Notes: generated by a model from the sequence alone, not told the origin. 40,824 nt of DNA from Spirochaetia bacterium (GCA_025997675.1 BNUX01000017.1:1-40824), one strand, 5' to 3'; positions 1 through 9,022 are shown, counted from the first letter of the stretch. Numbers and translations are program-made.

Positions 1-2
1 TG

Positions 3-1397
3 ATCATGGACGAGGCCCATACCATGGAAACCGCCGCCACCTCCTTCTTTTCAAAGGATTTCAGCCGCTTGGGAGTATACCGCCAGCTTGGCCGCCTCTA
101 CCGCCGCCGCCGGGCTGTGCGGCAGGGCCTCCTGGTCCGCCTGGCCGCCCTGTCCCGCCAGGAAGACAAGCTCGACGATGGGGCGGAGGCCGTCCAGTTT
201 GTTCGGGATGCCGCCGACACCTTAAACGAATCCGCCCTGGGTTTCTGCCGGACCGAAGGCAGCTTCCGTCTCACCCCCGCCGAAGGAAACAGTATTACTA
301 CGTCCCTGATACCGGAACTGTCGGATTTGCGGAAGAAGATTGCCGCCCTGGCGGGCATTATCCGGGATATGCTGGAAACCGTTCCCGAAGACAGCGCGGA
401 TGACCCCACGGTCTGGGAAGTAAAGTCCATTACCCGACGCCTGGAAGCCATCGGCTCTGTCTGCGCTTCCTTCATCGAATACCGGGAGCGGCCCGCAGAG
501 GTGATGTGGATGGAACGTCACGCGGGCAGGGGAGGGGGCGCTGCTGCTGCCGGGTCTGATTGGGTGTCCTTCACCGCCACCCCCATTGACGTGGCCCCCT
601 CCCTGAAGGAAGCCCTCTTTGAACCCAACAAAACGGTGATCTGTGTATCCGCCACCCTCACGGTAAACGATTCCTTTGCCTACTGGGAAAGCCGCTGCGG
701 CCTCAAACTGGCCGGGCGGGAAGTGCTGTCGGGCCAATTCCCATCCCCCTTCCCCTATGCCCGGGCGGTCCTCCTGGCCGTCCCCGCCGATGCGCCCCTG
801 CCGGAACAGGGAAGCTACCGGGCCTTTGTGGACATGGCGGCGGCAAAGCTTGCGGAAACCGCCGGCGGCTCAGCCCTTATCCTCTTTACCTCCTACGAAT
901 CCCTCCGCAGCGCCTTTGCCGCCGCCGCCCCCCTGTTGGAAGAGCAGGGCATCCGCTGCCTCAAACAGGGGGACGACGACCGGGGCCGGCTCCTCAAAAC
1001 CTTTCTGGATGACCAGTCCAGCGTCCTCTTCGCCACCCATTCCTTCTGGGAAGGGGTCGACGCCCCCGGGGACACCCTCCGCCTGGTGGTACTCTGCCGG
1101 CTCCCCTTCCGTACCCCCAACGAACCGGTCTTCCAGGCCCGCTGTGAAGCCCTGGAAGGGAAGGGGGGCAGCTCCTTCATGGAACTCTCCCTCCCGGAGG
1201 CGGTGATGAAGTTCAAACAGGGCTTTGGCCGGCTGATGCGCCGTTCCAGCGATCACGGGGTGGTGGCGGTCCTGGACGGCCGCCTTTTGCACAAGCGCTA
1301 CGGCCAGTTCTTTTTGACGTCCATCCCGAAGACGAAGACCAGCTTTGCGGAGTTTGGCACCTTATTGAAGGAAATGGAGCGGTTTTTGTATCCGTGA
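3..1397 (+). CDS. DinG/XPD-type superfamily 2 ATP-dependent DNA helicase, 5'-truncated by the window edge
   Basis: The reading frame is already open at base 3, so the N-terminal Walker A part lies outside the window. The visible part begins with the DEAH box (Ile-Met-Asp-Glu-Ala-His, bases 3-20). The C-terminal helicase half has a Ser-Ala-Leu-Ile-Leu-Phe-Thr-Ser strand, the segment ATHSFWEGVDAPG typical of DinG/XPD motif V, and QGFGRLMRR, the motif VI arginine-finger region. These place it with the DinG/YoaA group, which unwinds damaged or structured DNA 5'-3' using ATP. The iron-sulphur cysteines of that group would lie upstream of the DEAH box and cannot be seen. The next gene starts about 60 nt downstream. 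The helicase family is firm; the exact subfamily is less so. Confidence 0.88.
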   Translation: MMDEAHTMETAATSFFSKDFSRLGVYRQLGRLYRRRRAVRQGLLVRLAALSRQEDKLDDGAEAVQFVRDAADTLNESALGFCRTEGSFRLTPAEGNSITTSLIPELSDLRKKIAALAGIIRDMLETVPEDSADDPTVWEVKSITRRLEAIGSVCASFIEYRERPAEVMWMERHAGRGGGAAAAGSDWVSFTATPIDVAPSLKEALFEPNKTVICVSATLTVNDSFAYWESRCGLKLAGREVLSGQFPSPFPYARAVLLAVPADAPLPEQGSYRAFVDMAAAKLAETAGGSALILFTSYESLRSAFAAAAPLLEEQGIRCLKQGDDDRGRLLKTFLDDQSSVLFATHSFWEGVDAPGDTLRLVVLCRLPFRTPNEPVFQARCEALEGKGGSSFMELSLPEAVMKFKQGFGRLMRRSSDHGVVAVLDGRLLHKRYGQFFLTSIPKTKTSFAEFGTLLKEMERFLYP

Positions 1398-1459
1398 AGG
1401 GAAAAGGTTTGTATTTTGCGGAACATTTGATATATTGTAGGGGTAAAGGGGGGGAGACA

Positions 1460-2077
1460 ATGAAGCGGATAGCATTGATGGGGTTGATAGGTCTTGCGGC
1501 GCTCATGCCCTGCATTGCCCAGCAGACAACGATGCAGGCCGTGGAAGGGTTGGCTACCCGCTACAGTACCCTGGATAGGGTTTTCTATGCCTCCCATGCT
1601 AAGCTCCCCTTTGGCGCCCAGGTGAAGGTGACCAACTTGGAAAACAATAAGAGCGTTGTGGTTACTATCGGTGGGCGTATCCCTCTGGACCCCCGATGGG
1701 TCATCGATATTTGCGCACCTGCGGCGGACGTTTTGGACATGGAGGAACACGGAACGGGGTTTACCCGGGTACGGCTCGAAGAGGTTCACCGGGAAGCTAA
1801 GCGCAAGGCAACCAGGAAGTTCATGCAAACAGGGCCGGCGACCTGGCAAATGGAGGGGCCGGAGTTTACCGCCGCTCACCCCTCAATCCCCCTGCAGACC
1901 CAGGTCCGGATAACCAACAAGGCTACCGGGAAGCAGGCAATCGCCACGGTGACCAACCGGATGGCCGCCGACGGGAAACGGATCATTGACCTTTCCCGGC
2001 CCCTGGCCCAAGCGCTTGGACTGGGCGAACCCGCCATGGTGATGATTGAAACGGTGGATAGGGATACGGGAAAGTAG
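1460..2077 (+). CDS. Secreted protein with two degenerate RlpA-like double-psi beta-barrel modules
   Basis: The start is the ATG at 1460, just behind a GGGGGGAGA ribosome site, and not the in-frame ATG at 1394 that overlaps the helicase. The 205-residue protein opens with a signal peptide (Lys-Arg, hydrophobic core, cleavage near AQQ at 20-22). Residues about 28-100 and 130-200 each resemble the RlpA double-psi barrel: SHAKLPFGAQVKVTN and later RWVIDIC in the first, AHPSIPLQTQVRITN and RIIDLS in the second. RlpA enzymes cut peptidoglycan strands lacking stem peptides, using an Asp in an NDRGP motif and a nearby His. Both modules keep the His, but the Asp motif reads GGRIPL and NRMAAD. It may bind glycan rather than cleave it. 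A complete RlpA lies on the other strand at 23760-24713. Confidence 0.72.
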   Translation: MKRIALMGLIGLAALMPCIAQQTTMQAVEGLATRYSTLDRVFYASHAKLPFGAQVKVTNLENNKSVVVTIGGRIPLDPRWVIDICAPAADVLDMEEHGTGFTRVRLEEVHREAKRKATRKFMQTGPATWQMEGPEFTAAHPSIPLQTQVRITNKATGKQAIATVTNRMAADGKRIIDLSRPLAQALGLGEPAMVMIETVDRDTGK

Positions 2078-2172
2078 AGAATTGCGCCGCGGAATGAGTA
2101 GCGCGGGCAAATGCATCACCTGTGGTAGCTGAACCTTCCCACCCCCCTAAACTATTCACCCCAACATGCCGA

Positions 2173-2178
2173 TATAGT
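2173..2178 (+). promoter_or_regulatory. -10 box (TATAGT) five bases before the cyclase start
   Basis: TATAGT ends at 2178 and the ATG follows at 2184, so transcription would begin at or next to the start codon. No convincing -35 hexamer is present at 16-18 bp. The placement matches the leaderless arrangement of other genes in the window and supports 2184 over the internal ATG at 2238. Confidence 0.4.
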
Positions 2179-2183
2179 GAGGG

Positions 2184-4043
2184 ATGAACCGTTCAATACG
2201 TGCGCGCCGCTTAATCGCGGTGCGGGAAGACAGGAAAATGGCCGGGAACAAGGTACGCTACCCCATCGGTATCAAACTGGTCACCATTATCACCATCCTC
2301 TTGCTCATCTCCCTGGGAGCCATCACCGTCCTGGTGTCGGTCCTGGTGTCCGGGGACTTGCAAATCACTGCGGAGGATAATAACTTTACCGTGAACCGGC
2401 GTTCCGCCGCAGAAGCCGAAACCGCGCTCCAAACATTCCATTCCAATGCCCGGATGCTCCTGGATTCCCTTGCCGCGGTGGGGGCCTCCGGCTATGCCCG
2501 GCAGCTTGCGAACTTCTACTTTGAACAGAATAAGGATGTAGCCGCCATCATTAGAGGCGGGAATGGTCCCTTGATAAATGAACACTTCTTTGCGGCTAAC
2601 GGAATTGAAAGCGGGCTGGTAGATGATTTTATGGCGGCCTTTGCCCCGGAGCCGGAGATGGCGGGGGCGCCGGTATCCCTTCTGAATGCCGCCCCGGTCT
2701 TCGGTATCCCTATGCTGGCCATGCACTGGGAAACCGTCACCCTTATCTTTTCCACCGAAAGCATGACCGATATCTTCGGCAGCTCCGTCTACGTCTCCTT
2801 CATGGTCAACCAGGATGGGGACCTGCTGGTCCACCCGGAGCAGGCGCTGGTCACCGCCGCCGTAAATATGCGGGAAGACCCCCTGGTGGAACTATACCGG
2901 GAACGGGGGGAATCGAATTTCCAAACCCTTTACACCGATAGGGAAGGGGTCCGGTATTTTGGCGCCTTCCGGAAACTATCCGCTGCCAATGTGGCGGTGC
3001 TTACCATAGCGGAATATGATACCGTCTTTGAGGGCATCGCCGTCACTACCCAGCGGAATATCCTCCTAACCGGGGCGGTACTCTTCCTTTCCATCCTCTT
3101 TATCTGGTTCTTCTCTAAGACCATCTCCCGGCCCCTGGGACGGCTTACCGCTGCGGCCCGGAAAATTGAAGCCGGGCTGTTCGAGGTGAACCTTCAGGAA
3201 AAGAGCCGGGACGAAATCAGCCTTCTGTCCGAAAGCTTTGTAAAGATGAGCAAGGCCCTGGTAAGCTTCAGCCGCTTTACCAACCTGGAAATAGCCAAGC
3301 GGGCCATGCGGGGGGAACTCACCCTGGGGGGAGAGACCCGGCAGGCCACTATTTTCTTTTCCGACATCCGTTCCTTTACGGCGATATCGGAACAACTGGA
3401 ACCGGAAGAGGTGGTGGAATTCCTCAACGACTACATGACCCGCATGGTAGCCTGCATCAAGGAAACCGGCGGCACGGTGGATAAGTTTATCGGGGACTCG
3501 GTGATGGCCCATTGGGGCGCCGCAACCACTGCGGGCAGTCCCGCTGCGGATGCCCTGAACTGTATCCGGGCCGCCCTGGCTATGCGGACCGCCCTGCGGG
3601 AATTCAACAAGGGGCGGGATGACAGCATCAAACATCCCCGCGTCTGGATTGGCTCCGGGATCAACTCGGGCCCCGTGGTAGCCGGGCAGATAGGCTCCCA
3701 TGAACGGATGGAATACACTGTAATCGGCGATGCGGTAAATCTGGCAAGCCGTACCGAGGCCCTGAACAAGCCCCTGCATACGGACATCCTGATCACCGAA
3801 AACACCTGGGCGCTTATCAAGGATGACCTGATAGTCGAAGAAATGCCCTCGGTAACCGTTAAGGGAAAGAAAAAGCCGGTGCGCATGTTTGCGGTGGTCA
3901 ACCTCCGGGCACGGAAGCACGGGGAGCGGCAGCAATCCCCGGTGACCCTGGGACAAGTACGGAGTATGCTGGGTTACGCGGCGCCGGATTTGGCGGTATT
4001 CGACCCGGATGCTGAAGAAAAGAAGTATGTGATTGTGAAGTGA
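2184..4043 (+). CDS. Membrane-bound class III adenylate/guanylate cyclase with HAMP domain
   Basis: This 619-residue protein makes a cyclic nucleotide, most likely cAMP, from its triphosphate. A transmembrane helix at about 28-55 leads into a periplasmic sensor region (about 56-290). A second helix (about 291-313) and a HAMP linker (ISRPLGRLTAAARKIEAG) follow, and then a class III catalytic domain from about residue 385. Both metal-binding aspartates are visible, in FFSDIRSFT and DKFIGDSVMAHWG. The late motif YTVIGDAVNLASRTE supplies the Asn and Arg that stabilise the transition state. The ATG at 2184 is preferred because a TATAGT -10 box lies 5 nt upstream; the ATG at 2238 is an alternative. 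It is the first gene of a tight three-gene set with a FecR/Fn3 protein and an outer-membrane barrel, which suggests envelope signalling. ATP versus GTP specificity is not settled here. Confidence 0.92.
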   Translation: MNRSIRARRLIAVREDRKMAGNKVRYPIGIKLVTIITILLLISLGAITVLVSVLVSGDLQITAEDNNFTVNRRSAAEAETALQTFHSNARMLLDSLAAVGASGYARQLANFYFEQNKDVAAIIRGGNGPLINEHFFAANGIESGLVDDFMAAFAPEPEMAGAPVSLLNAAPVFGIPMLAMHWETVTLIFSTESMTDIFGSSVYVSFMVNQDGDLLVHPEQALVTAAVNMREDPLVELYRERGESNFQTLYTDREGVRYFGAFRKLSAANVAVLTIAEYDTVFEGIAVTTQRNILLTGAVLFLSILFIWFFSKTISRPLGRLTAAARKIEAGLFEVNLQEKSRDEISLLSESFVKMSKALVSFSRFTNLEIAKRAMRGELTLGGETRQATIFFSDIRSFTAISEQLEPEEVVEFLNDYMTRMVACIKETGGTVDKFIGDSVMAHWGAATTAGSPAADALNCIRAALAMRTALREFNKGRDDSIKHPRVWIGSGINSGPVVAGQIGSHERMEYTVIGDAVNLASRTEALNKPLHTDILITENTWALIKDDLIVEEMPSVTVKGKKKPVRMFAVVNLRARKHGERQQSPVTLGQVRSMLGYAAPDLAVFDPDAEEKKYVIVK

Positions 4044-4049
4044 TGGGGA

Positions 4050-6272
4050 ATGATGAGAAGAAACCGGGGGAACAGGGGGTCTGCCTTAGTTGGACCCGCC
4101 GACTGTATGGTCATACTGCTCTGTCTTACGGGGGCATTTTTCTGCCTGCTGTTTTTCTGGCGCAACCTTAACCAGACCGTTTCGCAGCAGAACGCCCAAC
4201 CCGTGGGGACCATCTCCTGGAAGCACAAGGTAACCCAGCGGCGCTTTCAGGACCGGGTACTCTGGGCCCGGTTGCAGCAGGATGCCCCGGTTTATTACGG
4301 CGACTTTATCCGTACCGATGTTCTTTCGGAGACCACCATTACCTTAAGCAAGGGGTCCCGGGTCAACCTGGCGGAAAGCAGCCTGATACAGATCTTCTCG
4401 GAAAACGAGGTGCCCCTCCTTACCCTTTCCCGGGGGGATATTAGCATAAACGCCGCCGAGGGGGCCGGGACCGCAATGTTGCTGGACGCCGAGGGTAATC
4501 TGATAACCATCGCCGGCGGGACGGTGCTGGACGCCCGTGTTAACTCGGAGGGGAACTTTGACCTGGCGGTAAGCGAAGGCAGTGCGTCCCTGGTCATTGG
4601 CGGCGAAATCAAAAGTATCGATGCGGGGGGCGCCCTTACCCTGGATTCCGGCGGCCGCGCCCTGGAAGCGCCCCGGACGGTAATGCTCAGCCCCAAACCG
4701 GTTACCCGGATCATCCAAACCGTGAACAGCCCTGCACCGGTAGACTTCACCTGGAACGGGGTGCACTATGCGGAGGGTGACACTACCCGCATAGAGATTG
4801 CGGCGGACCGGGGGTTTAAGCGGATCATCCGCACCCTGGCGGGGGGTGAACAGACCCGGGTCCGGACCGAACTGGCGCCCGGCGCCTATTTTTGGCGGGC
4901 CTACCCGGTAAGCGTGGACGGAGCGGACGGATTTGATGGAGCGGCAAACGCAAGCACCGGCAGCTTGACCATAAGCTATGTACCGGAGTCCCAGCTGCTG
5001 AATCCTCCTCCGGGCTACGAATACCGGTATCGGAGCCGGCCGCCGGCGGTTACGTTTCAGTGGACCGCGTCTCCCGAAGTCTCTTCTTATACGCTGGAAG
5101 TGGCGGATAATGCCGGCTTTGCAAACCCCGTGGTGCAGACCCCGGTCCAGGGCGGCGCCGCCTCCGCCCTCTCCTTTGTTCACCCCGGCCTGGAAAAAGG
5201 GCGCTGGTACTGGCGGGTAGTCCCGGAAAATCTTGCCCCTGCGGCTCCCGCATCCTTCACCATCACCCAAACCGGAAGCCTGGCAGCCCCCACTTTGTTG
5301 AGGCCCCCGGCGGAGTCCCCCATCAATATCGCCGAAGCGGGCTCCGACATCTATTTCTCCTGGAAAAGCGAGACCGAGGCCGCATCCTATACCCTGCTGG
5401 TTTCCGCCTTACCCGGCTTGCAGGACCCGGTATTTACCCGGCAGCTGACCGCCAATTATTATACCTACGCCGTAAAGGAGAACCTACTGAGGGAAGGATG
5501 GTATTATTGGGGGGTATATCAAACCGACGCCGAAGGAATCAGTTCGGCGCTTTCATCTTCCTGGTCCATTTCCGTTACCACCGGGGAATCTGTCCTGCGG
5601 CCCCTCTTCCCCCTGCGTAATTATCTCGTAACCGGTAACCGGCTGCCGGACTTTACCTGGGAGACGAACCTGACAAAGCCCCTGCACTTTCAGGTTTCCG
5701 ACACCCCGGATTTTTCCCGGCTGGCCCTCGATGTCCCTGTTGAAGGGGGTGTTTTCCGGGGCGGAACCCTGGGTGAGGGATGGTGGTACTGGCGGGTAGC
5801 AGCCCTGGATGGAAGTGTGCAGACCCCGGGCAGGAGTTTCCAGGTTGTCCTGCCGCCCCCGGTTGTAGCGGCTCCGCCGCCGCCGCCGGTGACCCCGCTG
5901 GGAGCAGCCACGCTGCTGCTGCCTGAAAACGGGTATCGTATCGGCGCCGAACAGCTCCGGGAGTCCGAATTCATTACCTTTACCTGGGGTGCGGTGCCGG
6001 GGGCGAATGCCTATGGCCTGGCCCTCTACCAGGAAGCGGAGGGTAAGCGGCAGCTTATACGGCGCTGGGAAAGCTCGGCCCAGACATCCCGGAACATTGA
6101 GGTAAGCCTTCTGGGGAACGGCAGCTTTATCTGGCAGGTGGAAGCCCGGAAGCTTGCGGCGGATGGCTCCATTGAACGGCGGGGAACCGCCGTTGAAAAC
6201 CATTTTGCCCTGGACCTTCCTGCGATCCAGCGGAAAACCGCAAGGAATCCGGGTACGGTCTATGGTCAATAA
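4050..6272 (+). CDS. Membrane-anchored FecR-domain protein with five fibronectin-like repeats
   Basis: One hydrophobic helix at about 19-40 anchors the protein; the rest should be periplasmic. Residues about 70-220 match the FecR fold (GDFIRTDVLSETTITLSKGS, then a series of short beta strands). Five modules follow, each opening with a Phe-Thr/Gln/Ser-Trp strand and closing with WYWRV, FWRAYP, YYWGV or FIWQV. These look like fibronectin type III-like repeats, separated near residue 610 by a proline-rich linker (VVAAPPPPPVTP). FecR domains normally pass a signal from an outer-membrane protein to a cytoplasmic regulator, but no sigma factor is adjacent; the upstream partner is a cyclase. It starts 6 nt after the cyclase stop (ATG at 4050, or 4053) and its end overlaps the next gene by 11 nt, so the three are probably co-translated. 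Ligand unknown. Confidence 0.8.
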   Translation: MMRRNRGNRGSALVGPADCMVILLCLTGAFFCLLFFWRNLNQTVSQQNAQPVGTISWKHKVTQRRFQDRVLWARLQQDAPVYYGDFIRTDVLSETTITLSKGSRVNLAESSLIQIFSENEVPLLTLSRGDISINAAEGAGTAMLLDAEGNLITIAGGTVLDARVNSEGNFDLAVSEGSASLVIGGEIKSIDAGGALTLDSGGRALEAPRTVMLSPKPVTRIIQTVNSPAPVDFTWNGVHYAEGDTTRIEIAADRGFKRIIRTLAGGEQTRVRTELAPGAYFWRAYPVSVDGADGFDGAANASTGSLTISYVPESQLLNPPPGYEYRYRSRPPAVTFQWTASPEVSSYTLEVADNAGFANPVVQTPVQGGAASALSFVHPGLEKGRWYWRVVPENLAPAAPASFTITQTGSLAAPTLLRPPAESPINIAEAGSDIYFSWKSETEAASYTLLVSALPGLQDPVFTRQLTANYYTYAVKENLLREGWYYWGVYQTDAEGISSALSSSWSISVTTGESVLRPLFPLRNYLVTGNRLPDFTWETNLTKPLHFQVSDTPDFSRLALDVPVEGGVFRGGTLGEGWWYWRVAALDGSVQTPGRSFQVVLPPPVVAAPPPPPVTPLGAATLLLPENGYRIGAEQLRESEFITFTWGAVPGANAYGLALYQEAEGKRQLIRRWESSAQTSRNIEVSLLGNGSFIWQVEARKLAADGSIERRGTAVENHFALDLPAIQRKTARNPGTVYGQ

Positions 6273-7431
6273 GTTCCTTATACCGGTCCTGCTGCTGGCA
6301 GTCCTGGCGCCTATGCCGGCGGAGGAAGATAATTTTATTGAGCAGCGGCTTATTCAGCGCATTTCCTGGGAACACGACCCTCTGGTGTTCCGTTATGAGG
6401 TGATCCTTGAAGAAGAACTGGAGGGTGAATATAAGGAACAGCTGCGGGAATCAACCACGGAAAATTCCCTGAGCCTGTCCCTCCGGCCCGGCCGGTACCG
6501 GTATGCGATCCAGGTGTATAACCTCTACCGGAAGCTTGAATATACCATGGACTGGGAGTATTTTACCGTGTTGAGCGCCATCAAACCGGAGGTACTTACC
6601 TTTTCTCCTGAAGTGTTTTTTCTGGACTCCGGGCCCCCCTGGCAGCTTACCCTGACCGGGCGGAATATAGACCCCCAGGCATTTATTGTACTCCGCCTAC
6701 GGGGTATTCCTGTGGAGAATGCCGAAGATATACGCCCCCTGGGTATTGCTCTTGAAGGAGAGTCCCTTGCCGTGCTGACCTTCAATAGGGAGCAGCTTGT
6801 ACCGGGGGACTACAATGTGGTTATCAGAAACCCCGGTGGTTTGGAGGACACCCTGGGCATTTTGAAGGTCCAGCTTCAAAAAACGCCCCACCAGCGGCCG
6901 GATATCATTGTTTCGGCGGGATATGCCCCCGCTATTCCCCTGAACGGGGGCCTCTTTAACGGCGATGTCTTTCCAAACCCTGCCTTTCCCCTGGGCATCA
7001 ACTTCCGCTTCGGCCTCCTCCCCCTCAAGAGAAGCTGGGGATCTTTAGGGGCGGAGTTGAGCGCCTCCTGGTACAAAATGGAGGACCAAAAGGATACGTA
7101 TACCGTTGCGGCCCAGGATATAGGGGCGTATCTTAATCTGCTGTACCAGTGGTGGCTGCCGTGGCTGCCGAAGCGGCCCCTGGCCCTTAACTTCCGCCTG
7201 GGGGTAGGGGTAAATCTGGTAACGGATTTTTACTTTGACTATGGCGATGGTGCTAAGGATCCTATGAGCAGCGCGTATTTTTCCCTGGATACGGGGCTTT
7301 CCTTTCAATGGCGTTTCAAGGGACCCTTCTTCATTGACGCCGGGGCTGATTTTATCCATATTTTTTCCCCGGATGACAATTCCCCCTGGTGGTATTTCAG
7401 ACCGTCACTGAGCTTTGGCGGACAATTTTAA
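6262..7431 (+). CDS. Outer-membrane beta-barrel protein with N-terminal Ig-like domains
   Basis: The ATG at 6262 is chosen because a signal peptide follows at once (FLIPVLLLAVLAPMPAEED). The frame is open further upstream, but only inside the preceding gene. Of 389 residues, about 25-110 contain strand-rich repeats, and 115-215 resemble an IPT/TIG-type domain (LTLTGRNIDPQAFIVL, then PGDYNVVIRNPGG). From about 230 the sequence alternates hydrophobic and polar residues with many aromatics, as in barrel strands, and ends in LSFGGQF, a terminal Phe typical of proteins inserted by BAM. The start overlaps the end of the FecR gene by 11 nt, suggesting that the barrel and FecR protein act together across the periplasm. 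No transport or receptor function can be assigned. Confidence 0.72.
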   Translation: MVNKFLIPVLLLAVLAPMPAEEDNFIEQRLIQRISWEHDPLVFRYEVILEEELEGEYKEQLRESTTENSLSLSLRPGRYRYAIQVYNLYRKLEYTMDWEYFTVLSAIKPEVLTFSPEVFFLDSGPPWQLTLTGRNIDPQAFIVLRLRGIPVENAEDIRPLGIALEGESLAVLTFNREQLVPGDYNVVIRNPGGLEDTLGILKVQLQKTPHQRPDIIVSAGYAPAIPLNGGLFNGDVFPNPAFPLGINFRFGLLPLKRSWGSLGAELSASWYKMEDQKDTYTVAAQDIGAYLNLLYQWWLPWLPKRPLALNFRLGVGVNLVTDFYFDYGDGAKDPMSSAYFSLDTGLSFQWRFKGPFFIDAGADFIHIFSPDDNSPWWYFRPSLSFGGQF

Positions 7432-7436
7432 GGGGC

Positions 7437-7466
7437 TGGACAAAAACTCCGCTCATCCGGTATAGT
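7437..7466 (+). promoter_or_regulatory. Promoter of the infC ribosomal operon
   Basis: TGGACA at 7437-7442 and TATAGT at 7461-7466 are 18 bp apart. The predicted start of transcription near 7473 gives a leader of about 40 nt before the TTG start of infC. Confidence 0.6.
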
Positions 7467-7511
7467 GTATAACGAACTAATGGTCCGGAATGGGACGGAA
7501 GAGGAGGTCAG

Positions 7512-8027
7512 TTGGCGGAAAAGGATTTGCGGATCAATGGACAGATTCGGGTGCGGGAGGTGCGGCTCATCAAGGATGACGGGGAGCAGCAGGTTCTTGC
7601 CACCGACGAGGCGCTCGAATTAGCCAAGGAACAGGGTCTTGACCTTGTGGAAGTCGCCCCCCAGGCGTCTCCGCCGGTGGTCAAGATTATGAACTACGGC
7701 AAGTTCAAGTTCGAGAACGAAAAGAAAGTCCGGGACTTAAAAAAGAAACAGAAGCAGGTGCTGTTGAAGGAAATCCGGATGCAGCCCAAGATTGACGACC
7801 ATGATTTGGATTTCAAGTCCAAGCATGTCAAGGAGTTTCTTGCGGAGGGTAACAAGGTCAAGGTAACGATTCGTTTCCGGGGCCGGGAGCTTGCCCATAC
7901 GGAGCTGGGAAAGGATGTCCTTGACGATGTCCTAAAACGTATTGAAGGGGAATATGTGCTGGATAGACCGGCCCTTATGGAAGGGAAGATGATGTCCATG
8001 ATACTAAGCCCTAAAACTAAGAAATAG
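7512..8027 (+). CDS. infC: Translation initiation factor IF-3
   Basis: IF-3 binds the 30S subunit and checks start-codon pairing. The 171 residues have the full two-domain layout: N-domain with [39 protein letters not shown], a basic linker of Lys-rich residues, and the C-domain with [12 protein letters not shown] and a late MMSMILSPK. The start is TTG at 7512, four bases behind GAGGAGG; no in-frame ATG is available, since ATGs at 7480 and 7490 are out of frame. A poor start codon is known for infC in other bacteria (AUU in E. coli), where it lets IF-3 limit its own synthesis. rpmI and rplT follow in the usual order. Confidence 0.97.
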   Translation: MAEKDLRINGQIRVREVRLIKDDGEQQVLATDEALELAKEQGLDLVEVAPQASPPVVKIMNYGKFKFENEKKVRDLKKKQKQVLLKEIRMQPKIDDHDLDFKSKHVKEFLAEGNKVKVTIRFRGRELAHTELGKDVLDDVLKRIEGEYVLDRPALMEGKMMSMILSPKTKK

Positions 8028-8038
8028 AGGATGATATC

Positions 8039-8239
8039 ATGCCGAAGATGAAAACCAGGAGGAGCGCCGCCAAACGGTTCTCCTTTACCGGGACCGGTAA
8101 GGTGAAGTATAAGAAGCAGAACCTGCGCCATATACTTACCAAAAAGTCTACCAAACGGAAGCGGAATCTCCGCCATGCCGGTATTCTGTCCAGCGACAAT
8201 GAACCGGTAATCAGAAAGAAACTCCTGCCCTACGGGTAG
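8039..8239 (+). CDS. rpmI: 50S ribosomal protein L35
   Basis: A short, strongly basic 66-residue protein starting [20 protein letters not shown], with the conserved [18 protein letters not shown] centre. L35 is a structural protein of the large subunit. It lies 11 nt after infC and 20 nt before rplT, the classic infC-rpmI-rplT order. A GAGGATGAT site precedes the ATG. Confidence 0.97.
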   Translation: MPKMKTRRSAAKRFSFTGTGKVKYKKQNLRHILTKKSTKRKRNLRHAGILSSDNEPVIRKKLLPYG

Positions 8240-8259
8240 GACTAAAAGGGGTATCATAT

Positions 8260-8628
8260 ATGTCAAGAGCAGTAGACGGGTCCCGCAGGAAGGACCATCG
8301 CAAGAAGATACTGAAACAGGCGAAGGGCTATTGGGGCCGCCGCCATTCCAACTTTAAGGTTGCCAAAGACGCGGTTACCAAGGGTCTTTTCTATGCTTAC
8401 CGGGATCGCCGGGACCGGAAGGGGGACTTCCGCCGTATCTGGATCATCCGGATTAATGCCGCCTGCCGTGCGGAAGGGCTTTCCTATTCCCGGCTGGTGG
8501 ACGGTCTTGCCAAGGCGGGGGTGACTATCAACCGGAAAGCCCTGGCCAATATGGCGATAGAAGACGCCGCCGCATTCAAAGCCGTGGTTGCCCAGGCAAA
8601 AGCAGCCCTGGGTGTCCAGGCATCCTGA
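8260..8628 (+). CDS. rplT: 50S ribosomal protein L20
   Basis: This 122-residue protein binds 23S rRNA early in large-subunit assembly. Conserved segments are RRKDHRKKILKQAKGYWGRR, YAYRDRRDRKGDFRRIWI and a C-terminal globular part with GLAKAGVTINRKALANMA. In several bacteria L20 also represses this operon by binding its mRNA; no L20-binding mimic was identified here by eye. It is the last ribosomal gene of the set, and its stop lies 10 nt before the next start. Confidence 0.97.
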   Translation: MSRAVDGSRRKDHRKKILKQAKGYWGRRHSNFKVAKDAVTKGLFYAYRDRRDRKGDFRRIWIIRINAACRAEGLSYSRLVDGLAKAGVTINRKALANMAIEDAAAFKAVVAQAKAALGVQAS

Positions 8629-8638
8629 GGGAACACGT

Positions 8639-9022
8639 ATGGTAACCCTGGAGCAGGTACGGCAGCTTGAAACCAAGATCGTCAAGGCGATTGAATATGT
8701 CAACCGGATGACCGCTGAGGAGAAGCTGTTGCGGGAGGAAAACAACCTGCTGCGGGGCAAGCTTGAAAGCTCCCTCCGGCGGGTGGATGAGCTTGAGAAT
8801 TCGGTTCAGCGCTTTAAGGAAGATCAGGGTCGCATTGAGGAGGGGATTGTCTCCGCCCTCGACCGGCTTAACCAGTTTGAGGATGCCATCGGCGAGAGCC
8901 TCTCCACGGTTCAGGCTATCGTCGCTTCATCCTCCCCCCCTCCGGAGGAGGATGCGCCGGAAGCTTCACCGGGCGATGAGATCCCCGATGAAACCGGAGC
9001 CGGTGAGTTGGATATTTTTTAA
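8639..9022 (+). CDS. Small coiled-coil protein, probable ZapB-like partner of ZapA
   Basis: The ATG at 8639 follows GAGGG (8627-8631), which overlaps the rplT stop. The first 85 of 127 residues form an uninterrupted heptad pattern (VRQLETKIVKAIEYVNRM, ENNLLRGKLESSLRRVDELE), which predicts a long coiled coil. The tail is Pro/Glu/Asp-rich and disordered. It has no enzymatic motif. The gene is 10 nt upstream of zapA, and size and coil resemble ZapB-type proteins that join ZapA at the FtsZ ring. That role is inferred from position and coil only; sequence similarity to ZapB itself is not evident. Confidence 0.65.
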   Translation: MVTLEQVRQLETKIVKAIEYVNRMTAEEKLLREENNLLRGKLESSLRRVDELENSVQRFKEDQGRIEEGIVSALDRLNQFEDAIGESLSTVQAIVASSSPPPEEDAPEASPGDEIPDETGAGELDIF

